Assembly (NCBI GenBank): GCA_023443765.1
Contig: JAEZTA010000194.1
Span: forward strand, 1-21,773
Source of the DNA: Bacteroidota bacterium
GTDB lineage: Bacteria; Bacteroidota; Bacteroidia; Bacteroidales; Rikenellaceae
Reading direction: 5' to 3'
Length of the DNA stretch: 21,773 bases
Translations under genes and position numbers: made by a program
Part shown: piece by piece, positions 6,858 to 14,983 of the stretch
How positions within the stretch are numbered: position 1 is the stretch's first letter
How the letters are laid out: every line of letters starts with the position of its first letter
Notes under the pieces: model-generated
What the model was told of the DNA's origin: nothing
Databases searched by the model: none
Seen by the model: only the letters and a program-made list of their open reading frames with translations

Positions 6858-7328
6858 ATGAAAATCGGACTGAAAATATTTGCTGTCGCGGTTGCGGCCC
6901 TGCTGGCTGTCGGTTGCGGCGATAAAAATAAGGGCGGTGAGGACGAGTCGAATTACGACGGCTGGATGTTGACCCAATGGAAGGGCGGTGACGCCCTGAC
7001 CGGTACGATCTACCTGCAACTCGGGGAAGACGGGTCATTCACGCTTTACCAGAGTTTCAAAACATTCGGATATGAGAAATATACCGGAACCTATACCATC
7101 AGCACCGTTCCGGAGACCGAACCGATTCTTTCGGGAACGTATGCCGACGGTATGCCGTGGGACAGTAGTTATGTGGTCGAAAAAATGACGAAGAGGGAAC
7201 TGCGGCTCCGTGCCCGGAAGGACGGCTTCGTCTCGGTCTATTCCGGGGTCGCGATTCCCGCTTTGGTGAAAGACGGGGTTACGGGCAAGGGCCTGCGTGT
7301 CGCTGCGACCGGGAAATCGTTTCTGTAA
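6858..7328 (+). CDS. Small lipoprotein, lipocalin-like beta-rich domain, function unknown
   Basis: This is a 156-residue precursor. It has a positively charged N-terminus (MKIGLK), a hydrophobic core, and a lipobox LAVGC with the lipidated Cys at residue 20. After the Cys comes a short charged linker (GDKNKGGEDE), then a compact strand-rich domain: WMLTQW, GTIYLQLGEDGSFTLYQ, YTGTYTI, LSGTYADGMPWDSSYVV, LRLRARK. The repeated pattern of W-x-L, DGSF and GTY resembles the lipocalin-like small lipoproteins common in Bacteroidetes. The same frame stays open far upstream (to 6159), but the lipoprotein signal and the promoter at 6783-6813 fix the start at 6858. The acidic residues after the Cys might act as a surface-export signal; this is uncertain. 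It is monocistronic, with its own terminator. Confidence 0.85.
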   Translation: MKIGLKIFAVAVAALLAVGCGDKNKGGEDESNYDGWMLTQWKGGDALTGTIYLQLGEDGSFTLYQSFKTFGYEKYTGTYTISTVPETEPILSGTYADGMPWDSSYVVEKMTKRELRLRARKDGFVSVYSGVAIPALVKDGVTGKGLRVAATGKSFL

Positions 7329-7349
7329 CGGGATCGGAACAAACAGGGA

Positions 7350-7376
7350 GGGCGGACCTGCGGGTCTGCCCTTTTT
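7350..7376 (+). terminator. Rho-independent terminator after the lipoprotein gene
   Basis: A 9-bp stem (7350-7358 with 7363-7371, one G-T pair) with a 4-base TGCG loop is followed by TTTTT (7372-7376). It lies 21 bases after the lipoprotein stop and 3 bases short of the end of the convergent PAP2 gene. On the minus strand it has no T-tract. Confidence 0.85.
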
Positions 7377-7379
7377 CGG

Positions 7380-8612
7380 TTAAAAGATGGCGCAGACCTC
7401 CATGCTGAAGGTCAGCTTGTGGAGCCGTTGGCGCGACGAAGTCACCACAGGCGGGGCCACATCGTAGTCGGTCGTGAACCGTACGCCGAGGTTCTGCGTG
7501 GCGAGGTAGGTCGTCGAAAAGCCCGTTCCGAAGGAGAATCCGGCACGGCCTTCCAGCTTCCGGAGGTCCGTGTTGGCCGATTTGTAAATCTCGCATCCGC
7601 CGAGCAGCTTGCCTCCCACGAGCCACCGCATCGAGAAGGGGTAGGAGAAATAAGGCCCGGCGTACATCGACGCGCACTCCAGGTTGTCGTTCTGGGCCAC
7701 GCCGTTGACCTTCATGCGCAGGTTGGTGCACGACATGCGCCCGCCGACGCCCCAGTAAGGCGATCCGAACCAGGCTCCCTGCACCGAGACAGCCGGACCC
7801 GAAAGCAACTGCAGGTGCATGTCGGGATAGAGCGTGTAGCTTCCCGGGACGGTCGAAAATCCGAGGCTGAACCCGAGGAACGACGGACGGCGGTAACGGT
7901 CATAGACCGAGTAGGTTTCCGTGACGTTGAGGCCCTTTTCCTTGAAGATCAGATCTGTGAGGTAATATCCCAACTCGGTGGCGAGGATGCCGATGCCGGC
8001 TCCGACCATGATGTCGCTCATCCAGTGGCGGTTGTTGAGCTGGCGGGTGACGCCCGTGACCGTCGCCACGGTGTAGCCGCCGATGCTGTACCACGGGCTG
8101 CGGTGGCCGTACTCCTTGTGGAGCATCGTGGCCGTCATGAAGGCTGTGGCCGTGTGCCCCGAGGGGAAGGAGTTGCGCGACGACCCGTCGGGGCGCATCA
8201 CGCGGCAGGAGTATTTGAGCGAGTTGACGCCGATGGTCATCAGCCCCGCCGAAAAGGCGTCGGAGACCAGCATGCGGCCCCACGAACTGCGGCTCTTGAC
8301 GCCGCAGGCCTTCAGGGCGACCATCGCCCCTGCCGGGGCATATTGGAGGTAATCGTCGTAGTCGTGGCGGAACGAACGGCTGTAACCGTTGCGCAGGCGC
8401 CGGAAGTCGGCGTCATAGGCCTGCATCACCACGCCGCCCACGATCAGCGGGGTGCCGATGAAGAGCATGCGGTAGGCTTTCGTCGAAGTGTGGCGGTCGA
8501 TGCGCTGGCGGAATGCACCCCCGGCGCTCATATCCGTGCTGTCGGGCAACTGCGCCCATGCTCCCAGGCCCACGAATGAGAGCAGACAGGCGGCGGTAAA
8601 ACGTTTGAACAT
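7380..8612 (-). CDS. PAP2-family phosphatase fused to a C-terminal beta-barrel-like domain
   Basis: This is a 410-residue protein with a signal peptide-like N-terminus (residues 1-20, cleavage likely after AWA). The phosphatase core has all three PAP2 motifs: K133-x6-R140-P141, P150-S-G-H153, and R190-x5-H196-x3-D200, with hydrophobic helices around them (about 49-64, 91-104, 115-134, 175-190, 200-223). Such enzymes dephosphorylate lipid or isoprenoid (pyro)phosphates such as undecaprenyl-PP, phosphatidate or lipid A, at the periplasmic face. Residues ~235-410 are unlike PAP2. They show alternating amphipathic strands with Gly and aromatic residues (FLGFSLGFSTV, GPYFSYPF, GRAGFSFGTGFSTTYL) and end in a terminal Phe, as outer-membrane barrels do. 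It is the last gene of the mre-rod cluster, 14 bases after the Ca2+ ATPase. The phosphatase is secure; its substrate and final membrane are not. Confidence 0.88.
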   Translation of the reverse strand: MFKRFTAACLLSFVGLGAWAQLPDSTDMSAGGAFRQRIDRHTSTKAYRMLFIGTPLIVGGVVMQAYDADFRRLRNGYSRSFRHDYDDYLQYAPAGAMVALKACGVKSRSSWGRMLVSDAFSAGLMTIGVNSLKYSCRVMRPDGSSRNSFPSGHTATAFMTATMLHKEYGHRSPWYSIGGYTVATVTGVTRQLNNRHWMSDIMVGAGIGILATELGYYLTDLIFKEKGLNVTETYSVYDRYRRPSFLGFSLGFSTVPGSYTLYPDMHLQLLSGPAVSVQGAWFGSPYWGVGGRMSCTNLRMKVNGVAQNDNLECASMYAGPYFSYPFSMRWLVGGKLLGGCEIYKSANTDLRKLEGRAGFSFGTGFSTTYLATQNLGVRFTTDYDVAPPVVTSSRQRLHKLTFSMEVCAIF

Positions 8613-8626
8613 GGATCTCCCGGAAC

Positions 8627-11200
8627 TTACCTTTTTCTACGGATTGCACGGATGATTTCGCCGCCGATGGCCAGCAGCGAGGTGAAGCCGATCACCTCGG
8701 CCCATTGCGCCCACGAGAGCGGCTCGGTGCGGAACACCTCGCCCCCGAACTCCACGATCAGCACCTGTCCCACGCCGATTGCCGCGAGGATGAAGAAAAA
8801 TTCGCGACAGCCGCCCAGGCAGGTGAAGACCGAATGGCGTGTCTCGAATCCTTTGGCGTTGAACATGTTCCAGAATTGCAGGAAGACGAACGTCGAGAAG
8901 AATACGGTCAGTTGGTTCACCGTTAGTTCGCCCTGTGTGATCGTCCACCAGAAGAGCATGCCCAGCAGTACGACCACCATCACCATGCCGCACGTAAAGA
9001 GCGTGCGGGCCATACCCGGCGTGATGATGAATTCGTCTCTCCGGCGCGGTTTGTCGCGCATCACCTCGGGGTTGGGCGGCAGCGAAGCCATGGCCATCGC
9101 CGCGAAGGTGTCCATGATGATGTTTACCCAGAGAATTTGTACCACGGTCAGCGGCATGTCGGTTCCGAATACCGCGCCGATGAAGCAGATGGTGATGGCC
9201 GCGAAGTTGATCGTCAGCTGGAACAGCACGAACCGCTGGATGTTGCGGTAGAGCGAACGGCCCCACATGACGGCCGTTGCGATCGAGGCGAACGAGTCGT
9301 CAAGCAGCGTGATGTCCGAAGCGTCCTTCGCCACGGAGGTTCCCGAACCCATCGAGAGGCCCACGTTGGCGAAATTGAGCGCCGGGGCGTCGTTCGTGCC
9401 GTCACCCGTCACGGCTACCACCTCGCCGCGCTGCTGCAACAGTTGCACGAGGCGCTGTTTGTCCAGCGGGCGGGCCCGGGACATGATTTTGAGTTCCTGC
9501 ACGCGTTCGAGTAACTCCTCGTCGCTCATTGCGGCGAACTCCGTGCCGGTGATGTGGTTGCGGTCGCCGTCTTTGGCGTCGTCCCACAGCCCGATCTGGC
9601 GGGCGATCTCGCGCGCCGTGGCGGGAGTGTCGCCCGTGACGATCTTCACGCCGATGCCCGCTTCCAGGCAGCGTCCCACGGCAGCCGGAACGTCCTCGCG
9701 GACCGGGTCCGAAATGGCTGCCACCGCCGCGAAGTGCAGCCCGCCCGCCTTGACCGCTTCGAGGCAGTCGTCCGACGCGGTTTCGGCCCATGCCACGGCC
9801 AGCGTACGCATGGCGCGGCTCTGGAAGCCGAGGAGTTGTTCGGCGACCTGCGCATCCTTGCCGTCCGGGGTGCACATCGTGCGCACGATCTCCGGGGCGC
9901 CCTTCACGCAGAGGATGCGGCGGCCCGAAATGCCGCTTTCGACGATCGTCGCCATGTATTTCCGCTCGGTCGAGAAGGTCAGCCGGTCGACGATTTTCGC
10001 CTCGGCGCGCAGCGGTTCGTAATCCTCGCCCCGGGAGCGGAGCCATTCGAGCAGGGCCCCTTCCGTGGGGTTGCCGATGATGTGCCCCTCGGGGTCCAGA
10101 AAGGCCGTGGTATTCAGGGCCACGACTTCGGCGAATTCCCGTTCGGAGAGCGCGTCGTAACGGATCAGTTCCTGTACGTGCATGCGGTTCTGGGTGAGCG
10201 TTCCGGTCTTGTCGGTGCAGATGACCGTCACGGCGCCCATCGTCTCGCAGGCGTGCATCTTTCGTACGAGGTTATTGGTCTTGAGCATCCGCCGCATGGA
10301 CATTGCCAGCGACAGCGTGATCGACATCGGAAGTCCCTCGGGCACAGCCATGACGATGATGGCTACCGAGACCATGAAGATGTTGAGCACCTGCTGCGAG
10401 ATGGTCAGCCAGTCGCCTTCGAGCATGTTGCCTACGAAGATCGCCTTGCCCAGCATCACGCAGAAGATCAGCGCCGAGAGGGCGATGCCCAGCCGGCCGA
10501 TCAGGCGCGAAAGGCGCGTCAGCTGCCGGTCGAGGGGTGTCTGCTCTTCGCTCTGCACGGTCGACTGCTCGGTGACGCGCCCGGCTTCGGTCGAGTCGCC
10601 TACGGCCGTTATGACGGCCACGCCGTAGCCGTCGGCCACGGTCGTGCCCCGCAGTACGATGTTCGACGGATAGGTCGCCTCGGCGTCGAAATGCGCCTCA
10701 TCGACGGTCTTATCCACTTCGAGTTCACCCGTAAGGGTCGATTCGTTGATCTTCAGCGACACCGCTTCGACCAGTTCGCCGTCGGCAGGGATCGTCTCGC
10801 CGCTCTCGATGTAGACCACGTCGCCCGTGACCACTTCGTGACGCGGAATTTCGCGGATCGCACCGTCGCGCATCACCTTTACGGGGATGTCGTCGTTGAC
10901 CTGGTTCAGCCGGCGGAAACGCCGCTGGGCGTCCCATTCGAACCAGAACCCGACGCACGTGGCGAGGATGATGGCGCAGATGATGCCGACGGACTCGGTG
11001 AAGTCCTTGTGGATAAATCCGATGGCCAGCGACAGCACGGCGGCCAGCAGCAGGATGCGGATGATCGGGTCGCGGAATTTCTCAAGCAGTAAGCGCCAAA
11101 CCGAATCGTCCTTCGGCGGGGTGATGACGTTGTTGCCGTGACGCTGGCGGCTTTCGTCGACTTCCTGAGAGGTCAGGCCTTTGGGATTGTAGCGTATCAT
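8627..11200 (-). CDS. P-type Ca2+-transporting ATPase, PMCA-like (P2B)
   Basis: This 857-residue inner-membrane pump most likely exports Ca2+ at the cost of ATP. All core P-type motifs are visible in order: LTGE at 156-159 (actuator), PEGLP at 287-291 (helix M4), phosphorylated D330 in CTDKTGTLT, KGAPE at 433-437 (nucleotide binding), TGDTP at 522-526, and TGDGTNDAP at 598-606. Helix M5 carries N665 with Ala at 668, and M6 carries N693 and D697. This is the single-site pattern expected of plasma-membrane-type Ca2+ pumps rather than the two-site SERCA type. An N-terminal cation-ATPase segment and the C-terminal helices M7-M10 are present; there is no obvious calmodulin-type extension. It starts 9 bases after rodA and ends 14 bases before the PAP2 gene, so it is probably co-transcribed with the cell-shape genes. 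Specificity for Ca2+ over Mn2+ or others is inferred. Confidence 0.93.
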   Translation of the reverse strand: MIRYNPKGLTSQEVDESRQRHGNNVITPPKDDSVWRLLLEKFRDPIIRILLLAAVLSLAIGFIHKDFTESVGIICAIILATCVGFWFEWDAQRRFRRLNQVNDDIPVKVMRDGAIREIPRHEVVTGDVVYIESGETIPADGELVEAVSLKINESTLTGELEVDKTVDEAHFDAEATYPSNIVLRGTTVADGYGVAVITAVGDSTEAGRVTEQSTVQSEEQTPLDRQLTRLSRLIGRLGIALSALIFCVMLGKAIFVGNMLEGDWLTISQQVLNIFMVSVAIIVMAVPEGLPMSITLSLAMSMRRMLKTNNLVRKMHACETMGAVTVICTDKTGTLTQNRMHVQELIRYDALSEREFAEVVALNTTAFLDPEGHIIGNPTEGALLEWLRSRGEDYEPLRAEAKIVDRLTFSTERKYMATIVESGISGRRILCVKGAPEIVRTMCTPDGKDAQVAEQLLGFQSRAMRTLAVAWAETASDDCLEAVKAGGLHFAAVAAISDPVREDVPAAVGRCLEAGIGVKIVTGDTPATAREIARQIGLWDDAKDGDRNHITGTEFAAMSDEELLERVQELKIMSRARPLDKQRLVQLLQQRGEVVAVTGDGTNDAPALNFANVGLSMGSGTSVAKDASDITLLDDSFASIATAVMWGRSLYRNIQRFVLFQLTINFAAITICFIGAVFGTDMPLTVVQILWVNIIMDTFAAMAMASLPPNPEVMRDKPRRRDEFIITPGMARTLFTCGMVMVVVLLGMLFWWTITQGELTVNQLTVFFSTFVFLQFWNMFNAKGFETRHSVFTCLGGCREFFFILAAIGVGQVLIVEFGGEVFRTEPLSWAQWAEVIGFTSLLAIGGEIIRAIRRKR

Positions 11201-11209
11201 GTGTGAGGA

Positions 11210-12652
11210 TTAGATTTTATGCACGGAAAACTGCCGTGTCGAGGCATCGAGCCGCACGGCGATGAACAACAGGATGGTGAAGGCGATGAGCGACGAACCT
11301 CCGTAGCTCATGAACGGCAGTGGAATGCCCATCACGGGCATCAGGCCGATGGTCATGCCCACGTTGACCAGCACGTGGAACAGCAGGATCGCGGCCACGC
11401 AGTAACAGTAGATGCGCCCGAAAGGCTCCTGCTGCCGCTCGCCCATGCGCATCAGGCGCAGGATCAGCAGACACAGCAGCGTCAGCACCACGACGGCGCC
11501 CACGAAACCCCACTCTTCGCCCACGGTGCAGAAGATGAAGTCGGTGTGTTTCTCGGGGACGAATCCGTATTTGATCTGGGTGCCTTCGAGGAAGCCCTTG
11601 CCCCAGAAGTTGCCCGAGCCGATGGCGATTTTGGCCTGGTTGACGTTGTAGTCGGTTCCGAGCGGGTCGCTGATGATGCCCAGGAAACTCAGGATGCGGT
11701 CGCGCTGGTGTTGTTTGAGGATCGAGTTGAAGATGTAGTCGGTGGTGGGCAGGAAGACCAGCGAGCCGACGAACAGCCCCAGCGTGATGAAGATATTCGC
11801 GAGGTTCGAGCGGTAGGCGTAGGCTGCGACGAAGACCACCGCCAAGAGGGTCATCGTGAGCAGGCTGTGGTAGAGGTCGAGCGTTCCCGGGGCGATGAAC
11901 GCCATTGCGAGGCACAGCAGGATGCTCGACAGCAGCAGTACGGCGAGGAATACGAGCCGCGAGCGCCACTGTCCGTTCATCATCGCTTCCGAGAGCGTGC
12001 AGACCAGAATCAGCGTCACGAGCAGCGTCATCGGCGAGAGGAGGAACGAGACGATGAACAGCCCGGCGATCAGCAGCACCGGAATACAGAGCCATTTGTT
12101 GAGTCCCTCGCGGTAGAGCACGAAGAGGAACGACCCCAGCACGATGCCCGAACCGGTGTCGTTCTGCAGGATGATGATGAAGAGCGGAATGCAGATCACG
12201 ACGGCGACCTTGAAGAGGTCGTTGGCGCGGTTGATCGAGAAGGAGTATTCGCTCATCACGCGTGCCAGGGCCAGCGCCGTGGCGATCTTGGCGAACTCGA
12301 CGGGCTGCACGCGGAACGAGCCGAACTCGAACCACGCCTTCGCCCCGTTGACCTCGCGACCGAACAGCAGCGCGGCGATGAGCAGCGCAATGCCGCCCAG
12401 ATAGGCCGGGTAGGCGAACATGTGGTAGAAGCGTTCGTCGAGCAGCAGCACGATGAGCGCCGTGACCCACGCCACGCCGATCCACATCAGCTGCTTCATG
12501 TAGAAGTGCGAGAAGGAGAACAGGTCGGCCGTGCTGTCGTCATACGAGGCCGAGGTGATCGAAATCCATCCCGCCACGACGATCAGCACGTAGAGCAGGA
12601 CGGTCCAGAGGTCCACGCCGTAGAAGATGCCGCTATGTCGGTTATTTGTCAT
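11210..12652 (-). CDS. rodA: Rod shape-determining protein RodA, SEDS peptidoglycan glycosyltransferase
   Basis: RodA polymerises glycan strands from lipid II during lateral wall synthesis, working with PBP2. The 480-residue polytopic protein shows the SEDS landmarks: GAKAWFEFG and QPVEFAK (103-122), QNDTGSG (163-169), GKGFLEGTQIKYGFVPEKH (351-369) followed by T370 and the catalytic-type D371 in HTDFIF, EEWGFVG, and a late SYGGSS (449-454). It is about 100 residues longer than the E. coli enzyme. The extra length lies between the QNDTGS loop and the catalytic loop (about residues 200-300) and is hydrophobic, adding several membrane segments. The start ATG at 12652 overlaps the end of mrdA by 11 bases, suggesting translational coupling with its partner. 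Confidence 0.96.
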   Translation of the reverse strand: MTNNRHSGIFYGVDLWTVLLYVLIVVAGWISITSASYDDSTADLFSFSHFYMKQLMWIGVAWVTALIVLLLDERFYHMFAYPAYLGGIALLIAALLFGREVNGAKAWFEFGSFRVQPVEFAKIATALALARVMSEYSFSINRANDLFKVAVVICIPLFIIILQNDTGSGIVLGSFLFVLYREGLNKWLCIPVLLIAGLFIVSFLLSPMTLLVTLILVCTLSEAMMNGQWRSRLVFLAVLLLSSILLCLAMAFIAPGTLDLYHSLLTMTLLAVVFVAAYAYRSNLANIFITLGLFVGSLVFLPTTDYIFNSILKQHQRDRILSFLGIISDPLGTDYNVNQAKIAIGSGNFWGKGFLEGTQIKYGFVPEKHTDFIFCTVGEEWGFVGAVVVLTLLCLLILRLMRMGERQQEPFGRIYCYCVAAILLFHVLVNVGMTIGLMPVMGIPLPFMSYGGSSLIAFTILLFIAVRLDASTRQFSVHKI

Positions 12653-14468
12653 AAGCGGGGTAGTATATGGGTGCGTTCTTGATGTATTCCACCAGTTCGG
12701 GACGGCGGATCGTGTCCGTCAGGTAGTACTCTTCCAGCAGGCTGGCGATCGGCAGGGCTGCCGAAGCGCCGAAACCGCCGTTCTCGACATAGACCGAGAT
12801 GGCGATCTTCGGGTTGTCCTTCGGGGCGAACGAGAGAAACGTCGAGTGGTCGCGTCCGCGCGGGTTCTCGGCCGTTCCGGTCTTGCCGCAGACATCCCAT
12901 CCGTCGAGCCGGGCGCGCGTCGAGGTTCCCCCGACGTTCACGCCGCGCCACATGCCCTCGACGATCGGTTCGAAGTGTTTGGCATCGACCTTTGTGTAGT
13001 GGCGTTCGTAGAAACGGGCGTCGAGCGAATCGCGCCCTTCGATTTTCTTCACGATGTGGGGGATGTAGTAATAGCCCCGGTTGGCGACGATGCACGCCAG
13101 GTTGGCCAGCTGCAACGGCGTGCAGCCCAGCGCATCCTGCCCGATCGAGAGCGACAGCACCGTGAGCGAGTTCCACGAACCCCGGTACTGGCGGTCGTAA
13201 TAGGCGCGGTCGGGCACATAGCCGTTGCCCTCGTCGAGGAAGTCCGAACCCAGCTTGCGTCCGAATCCGAAGCTCTCGACATACTCCTTCCAGACATCGT
13301 AGCCCTCTTTTACGCTCCCGTATTTCGGATTGTCGAGGATGTCACGGAAGACGTAGCAGAAGTAGGCGTTGCACGAGGTCGCCACCGCGAAGCGCAGGTC
13401 GAGCGGCGAGGCGTGGGCGTGGCAGGCCATCTTCAGGCGGCCCGCCTGGTAGCCCATGTGGCAGGAGTGCATGTCCGAAGGCCGGAGCACCCCTTCCTGC
13501 AGGCCGATCAGTCCCTGCACCAGCTTGAAGGTCGATCCCGGGGGATATTTGGCTTTCACGGCGCGGTTGAACAACGGCTTGCGCTTGTTGTAGAGCATCT
13601 TCATGTAGTTGTTGCCCCGCTCGCGGCCCACCAGTTCGTCGGGGTCGTACGTCGGCGAGGAGACCATCATCAGGATTTCGCCCGTCGCCGGTTCGATGGC
13701 CACCGCAGCGCCGACCTTGCCGCGCATCAGTTCTTCGCCCAGCAGTTGCAACCGGGCGTCGATGGTGCTTATCAGGTAGCTTCCCGGTTCGGGAACCGAG
13801 TCGTAACGGCCGTTCATGTAGGAGCCCTTGATCGCCCCGTGGGTGTCGATCTCCTGTATCTTGACCCCCTTGCGGCCCCTGAGCAGCGGCTCGTAGGCCG
13901 ATTCCACGCCGCTCATGCCCACGTAGTCGCCCGTTTTGTATTCCGGGTTGCGTTTCAGGTAGTCGGGGTTGACCTCGCTCACATAGCCCAGCAGGTTGCC
14001 GCCCACTTCGCGCGGATATTGGCGCACGGTGCGGTAGACGGTGTAGAAGCCCCGGAAGTTACATTCGTCGAAACGTAGTTTGTCCTCCTTGGAGATGTAG
14101 CTCGTCACCAGACGCGGAGCCCGCGGCCGCATCCGGGCATTTTCCAACTCGCGTTCGAGTTTGGCGCGCGAAAGTCCCAGTACGTCGCACATGCGGGCCG
14201 TGTCGAATCCCTGTTTGCCGATCTCGCTCGATATGACCATCAGGTCGTAGCACTCGCGGCTCTGCACGAGGTATTCGCCGTTACGGTCGAAGACCTCGCC
14301 GCGCGGCGGGTATTGCACCACGTGGCGCAGCACGTTTGCCCGGGCCAGTTCGTTGTAGCGCGAATCGAAGAGCTGGATGTAGGCCAGCCGGCCCACGATC
14401 AGCGCAAAGATCAGCAGGACGACGACCTGCAGGGTTCGCATCCGCATGAAACTCTCCGAGTTCCTCAT
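12642..14468 (-). CDS. mrdA: Penicillin-binding protein 2 (elongasome transpeptidase)
   Basis: This is a class B PBP of 608 residues that cross-links peptidoglycan in the rod complex with RodA. It has a short cytoplasmic tail, one membrane anchor (about 12-30), and a pedestal domain starting at PPRGEVFDRNG (54-64). The transpeptidase domain has S312-T-F-K315 (SxxK), S365-C-N367 (SxN) and K529-T-G531 (KTG). Between the first two motifs is a Cys/His-rich loop (C336, H337, C349, H350, H352, and C366 inside SxN) at a place where some PBP2 enzymes bind zinc. The gene overlaps mreD by four bases (ATGA) and rodA by eleven, so the three are likely translationally coupled. Residues 191-240 contain the usual EPLLRGRKG element. 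Beta-lactams of the amdinocillin type target this class. Confidence 0.96.
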   Translation of the reverse strand: MRNSESFMRMRTLQVVVLLIFALIVGRLAYIQLFDSRYNELARANVLRHVVQYPPRGEVFDRNGEYLVQSRECYDLMVISSEIGKQGFDTARMCDVLGLSRAKLERELENARMRPRAPRLVTSYISKEDKLRFDECNFRGFYTVYRTVRQYPREVGGNLLGYVSEVNPDYLKRNPEYKTGDYVGMSGVESAYEPLLRGRKGVKIQEIDTHGAIKGSYMNGRYDSVPEPGSYLISTIDARLQLLGEELMRGKVGAAVAIEPATGEILMMVSSPTYDPDELVGRERGNNYMKMLYNKRKPLFNRAVKAKYPPGSTFKLVQGLIGLQEGVLRPSDMHSCHMGYQAGRLKMACHAHASPLDLRFAVATSCNAYFCYVFRDILDNPKYGSVKEGYDVWKEYVESFGFGRKLGSDFLDEGNGYVPDRAYYDRQYRGSWNSLTVLSLSIGQDALGCTPLQLANLACIVANRGYYYIPHIVKKIEGRDSLDARFYERHYTKVDAKHFEPIVEGMWRGVNVGGTSTRARLDGWDVCGKTGTAENPRGRDHSTFLSFAPKDNPKIAISVYVENGGFGASAALPIASLLEEYYLTDTIRRPELVEYIKNAPIYYPAYDK

Positions 14469-14983
14469 ATGCGCACGGGAATTTTGGCGGTGAAGATGCG
14501 GGCGATGATCCAGATGAATGCCACGGATACCACCGTGCTGACGACGATGCGCAGCAGCAGGTGGAGTATGTGGGCCAGTGAGAGGGTTTCCAGTGCGAAG
14601 AAGACGGTATGGTGCACGAGTGTCAGCACCACCAGATAGGTGATGAACTTCCGCTGTCCCAGGCGTGCCGGGGAGGGGATGCCTCCTTCGCGGACGTTGT
14701 CACGGCCACAGATCATCCCGGCGAGGGTCGGGCGCAGGAAGGCGATCAGCAGCGTTGCGATCGTATTGATCCCGGCGGCCCCCATCGCGAAGTCCATCGT
14801 GACGCCCAGCGCCAGCCCGGCGCCCAGCACCGCGACGGGCGTGGTGTCCAGCGGCAGCAGGGCGATGAAAACGATGTATATGAGCGGGTTGAGGTAGATG
14901 CTGATCGTCAGGTTGTCGAACAGGAAAACCTGAAGCAGCACTGCCGCCGCAAAAAGTCCGAGGTATGGTAGTGTGCGATGCAT
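14465..14983 (-). CDS. mreD: Rod shape-determining protein MreD
   Basis: This is a small integral membrane protein (172 residues) with about five hydrophobic helices: residues ~5-22, 28-45, 48-68, 72-90, then a polar loop (GRDNVREGGIPSPARLGQRK) and 115-165. Length, hydropathy and its place between mreC and mrdA identify it; sequence conservation in MreD is low. It is thought to link MreC and PBP2 to the cytoplasmic MreB filaments. It begins exactly where mreC stops (TAAATG, zero gap). Its TGA overlaps the ATG of mrdA. Confidence 0.9.
   Translation of the reverse strand: MHRTLPYLGLFAAAVLLQVFLFDNLTISIYLNPLIYIVFIALLPLDTTPVAVLGAGLALGVTMDFAMGAAGINTIATLLIAFLRPTLAGMICGRDNVREGGIPSPARLGQRKFITYLVVLTLVHHTVFFALETLSLAHILHLLLRIVVSTVVSVAFIWIIARIFTAKIPVRI

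Noticed and set aside
9554..14078. Very long open frames on the plus strand opposite the Ca2+ ATPase, rodA and mrdA (each around 480-510 codons)
   Set aside because: They mirror the codon structure of strongly supported genes on the other strand, are rich in Arg, His and Gln without hydrophobic cores or motifs, and arise naturally in GC-rich coding DNA.
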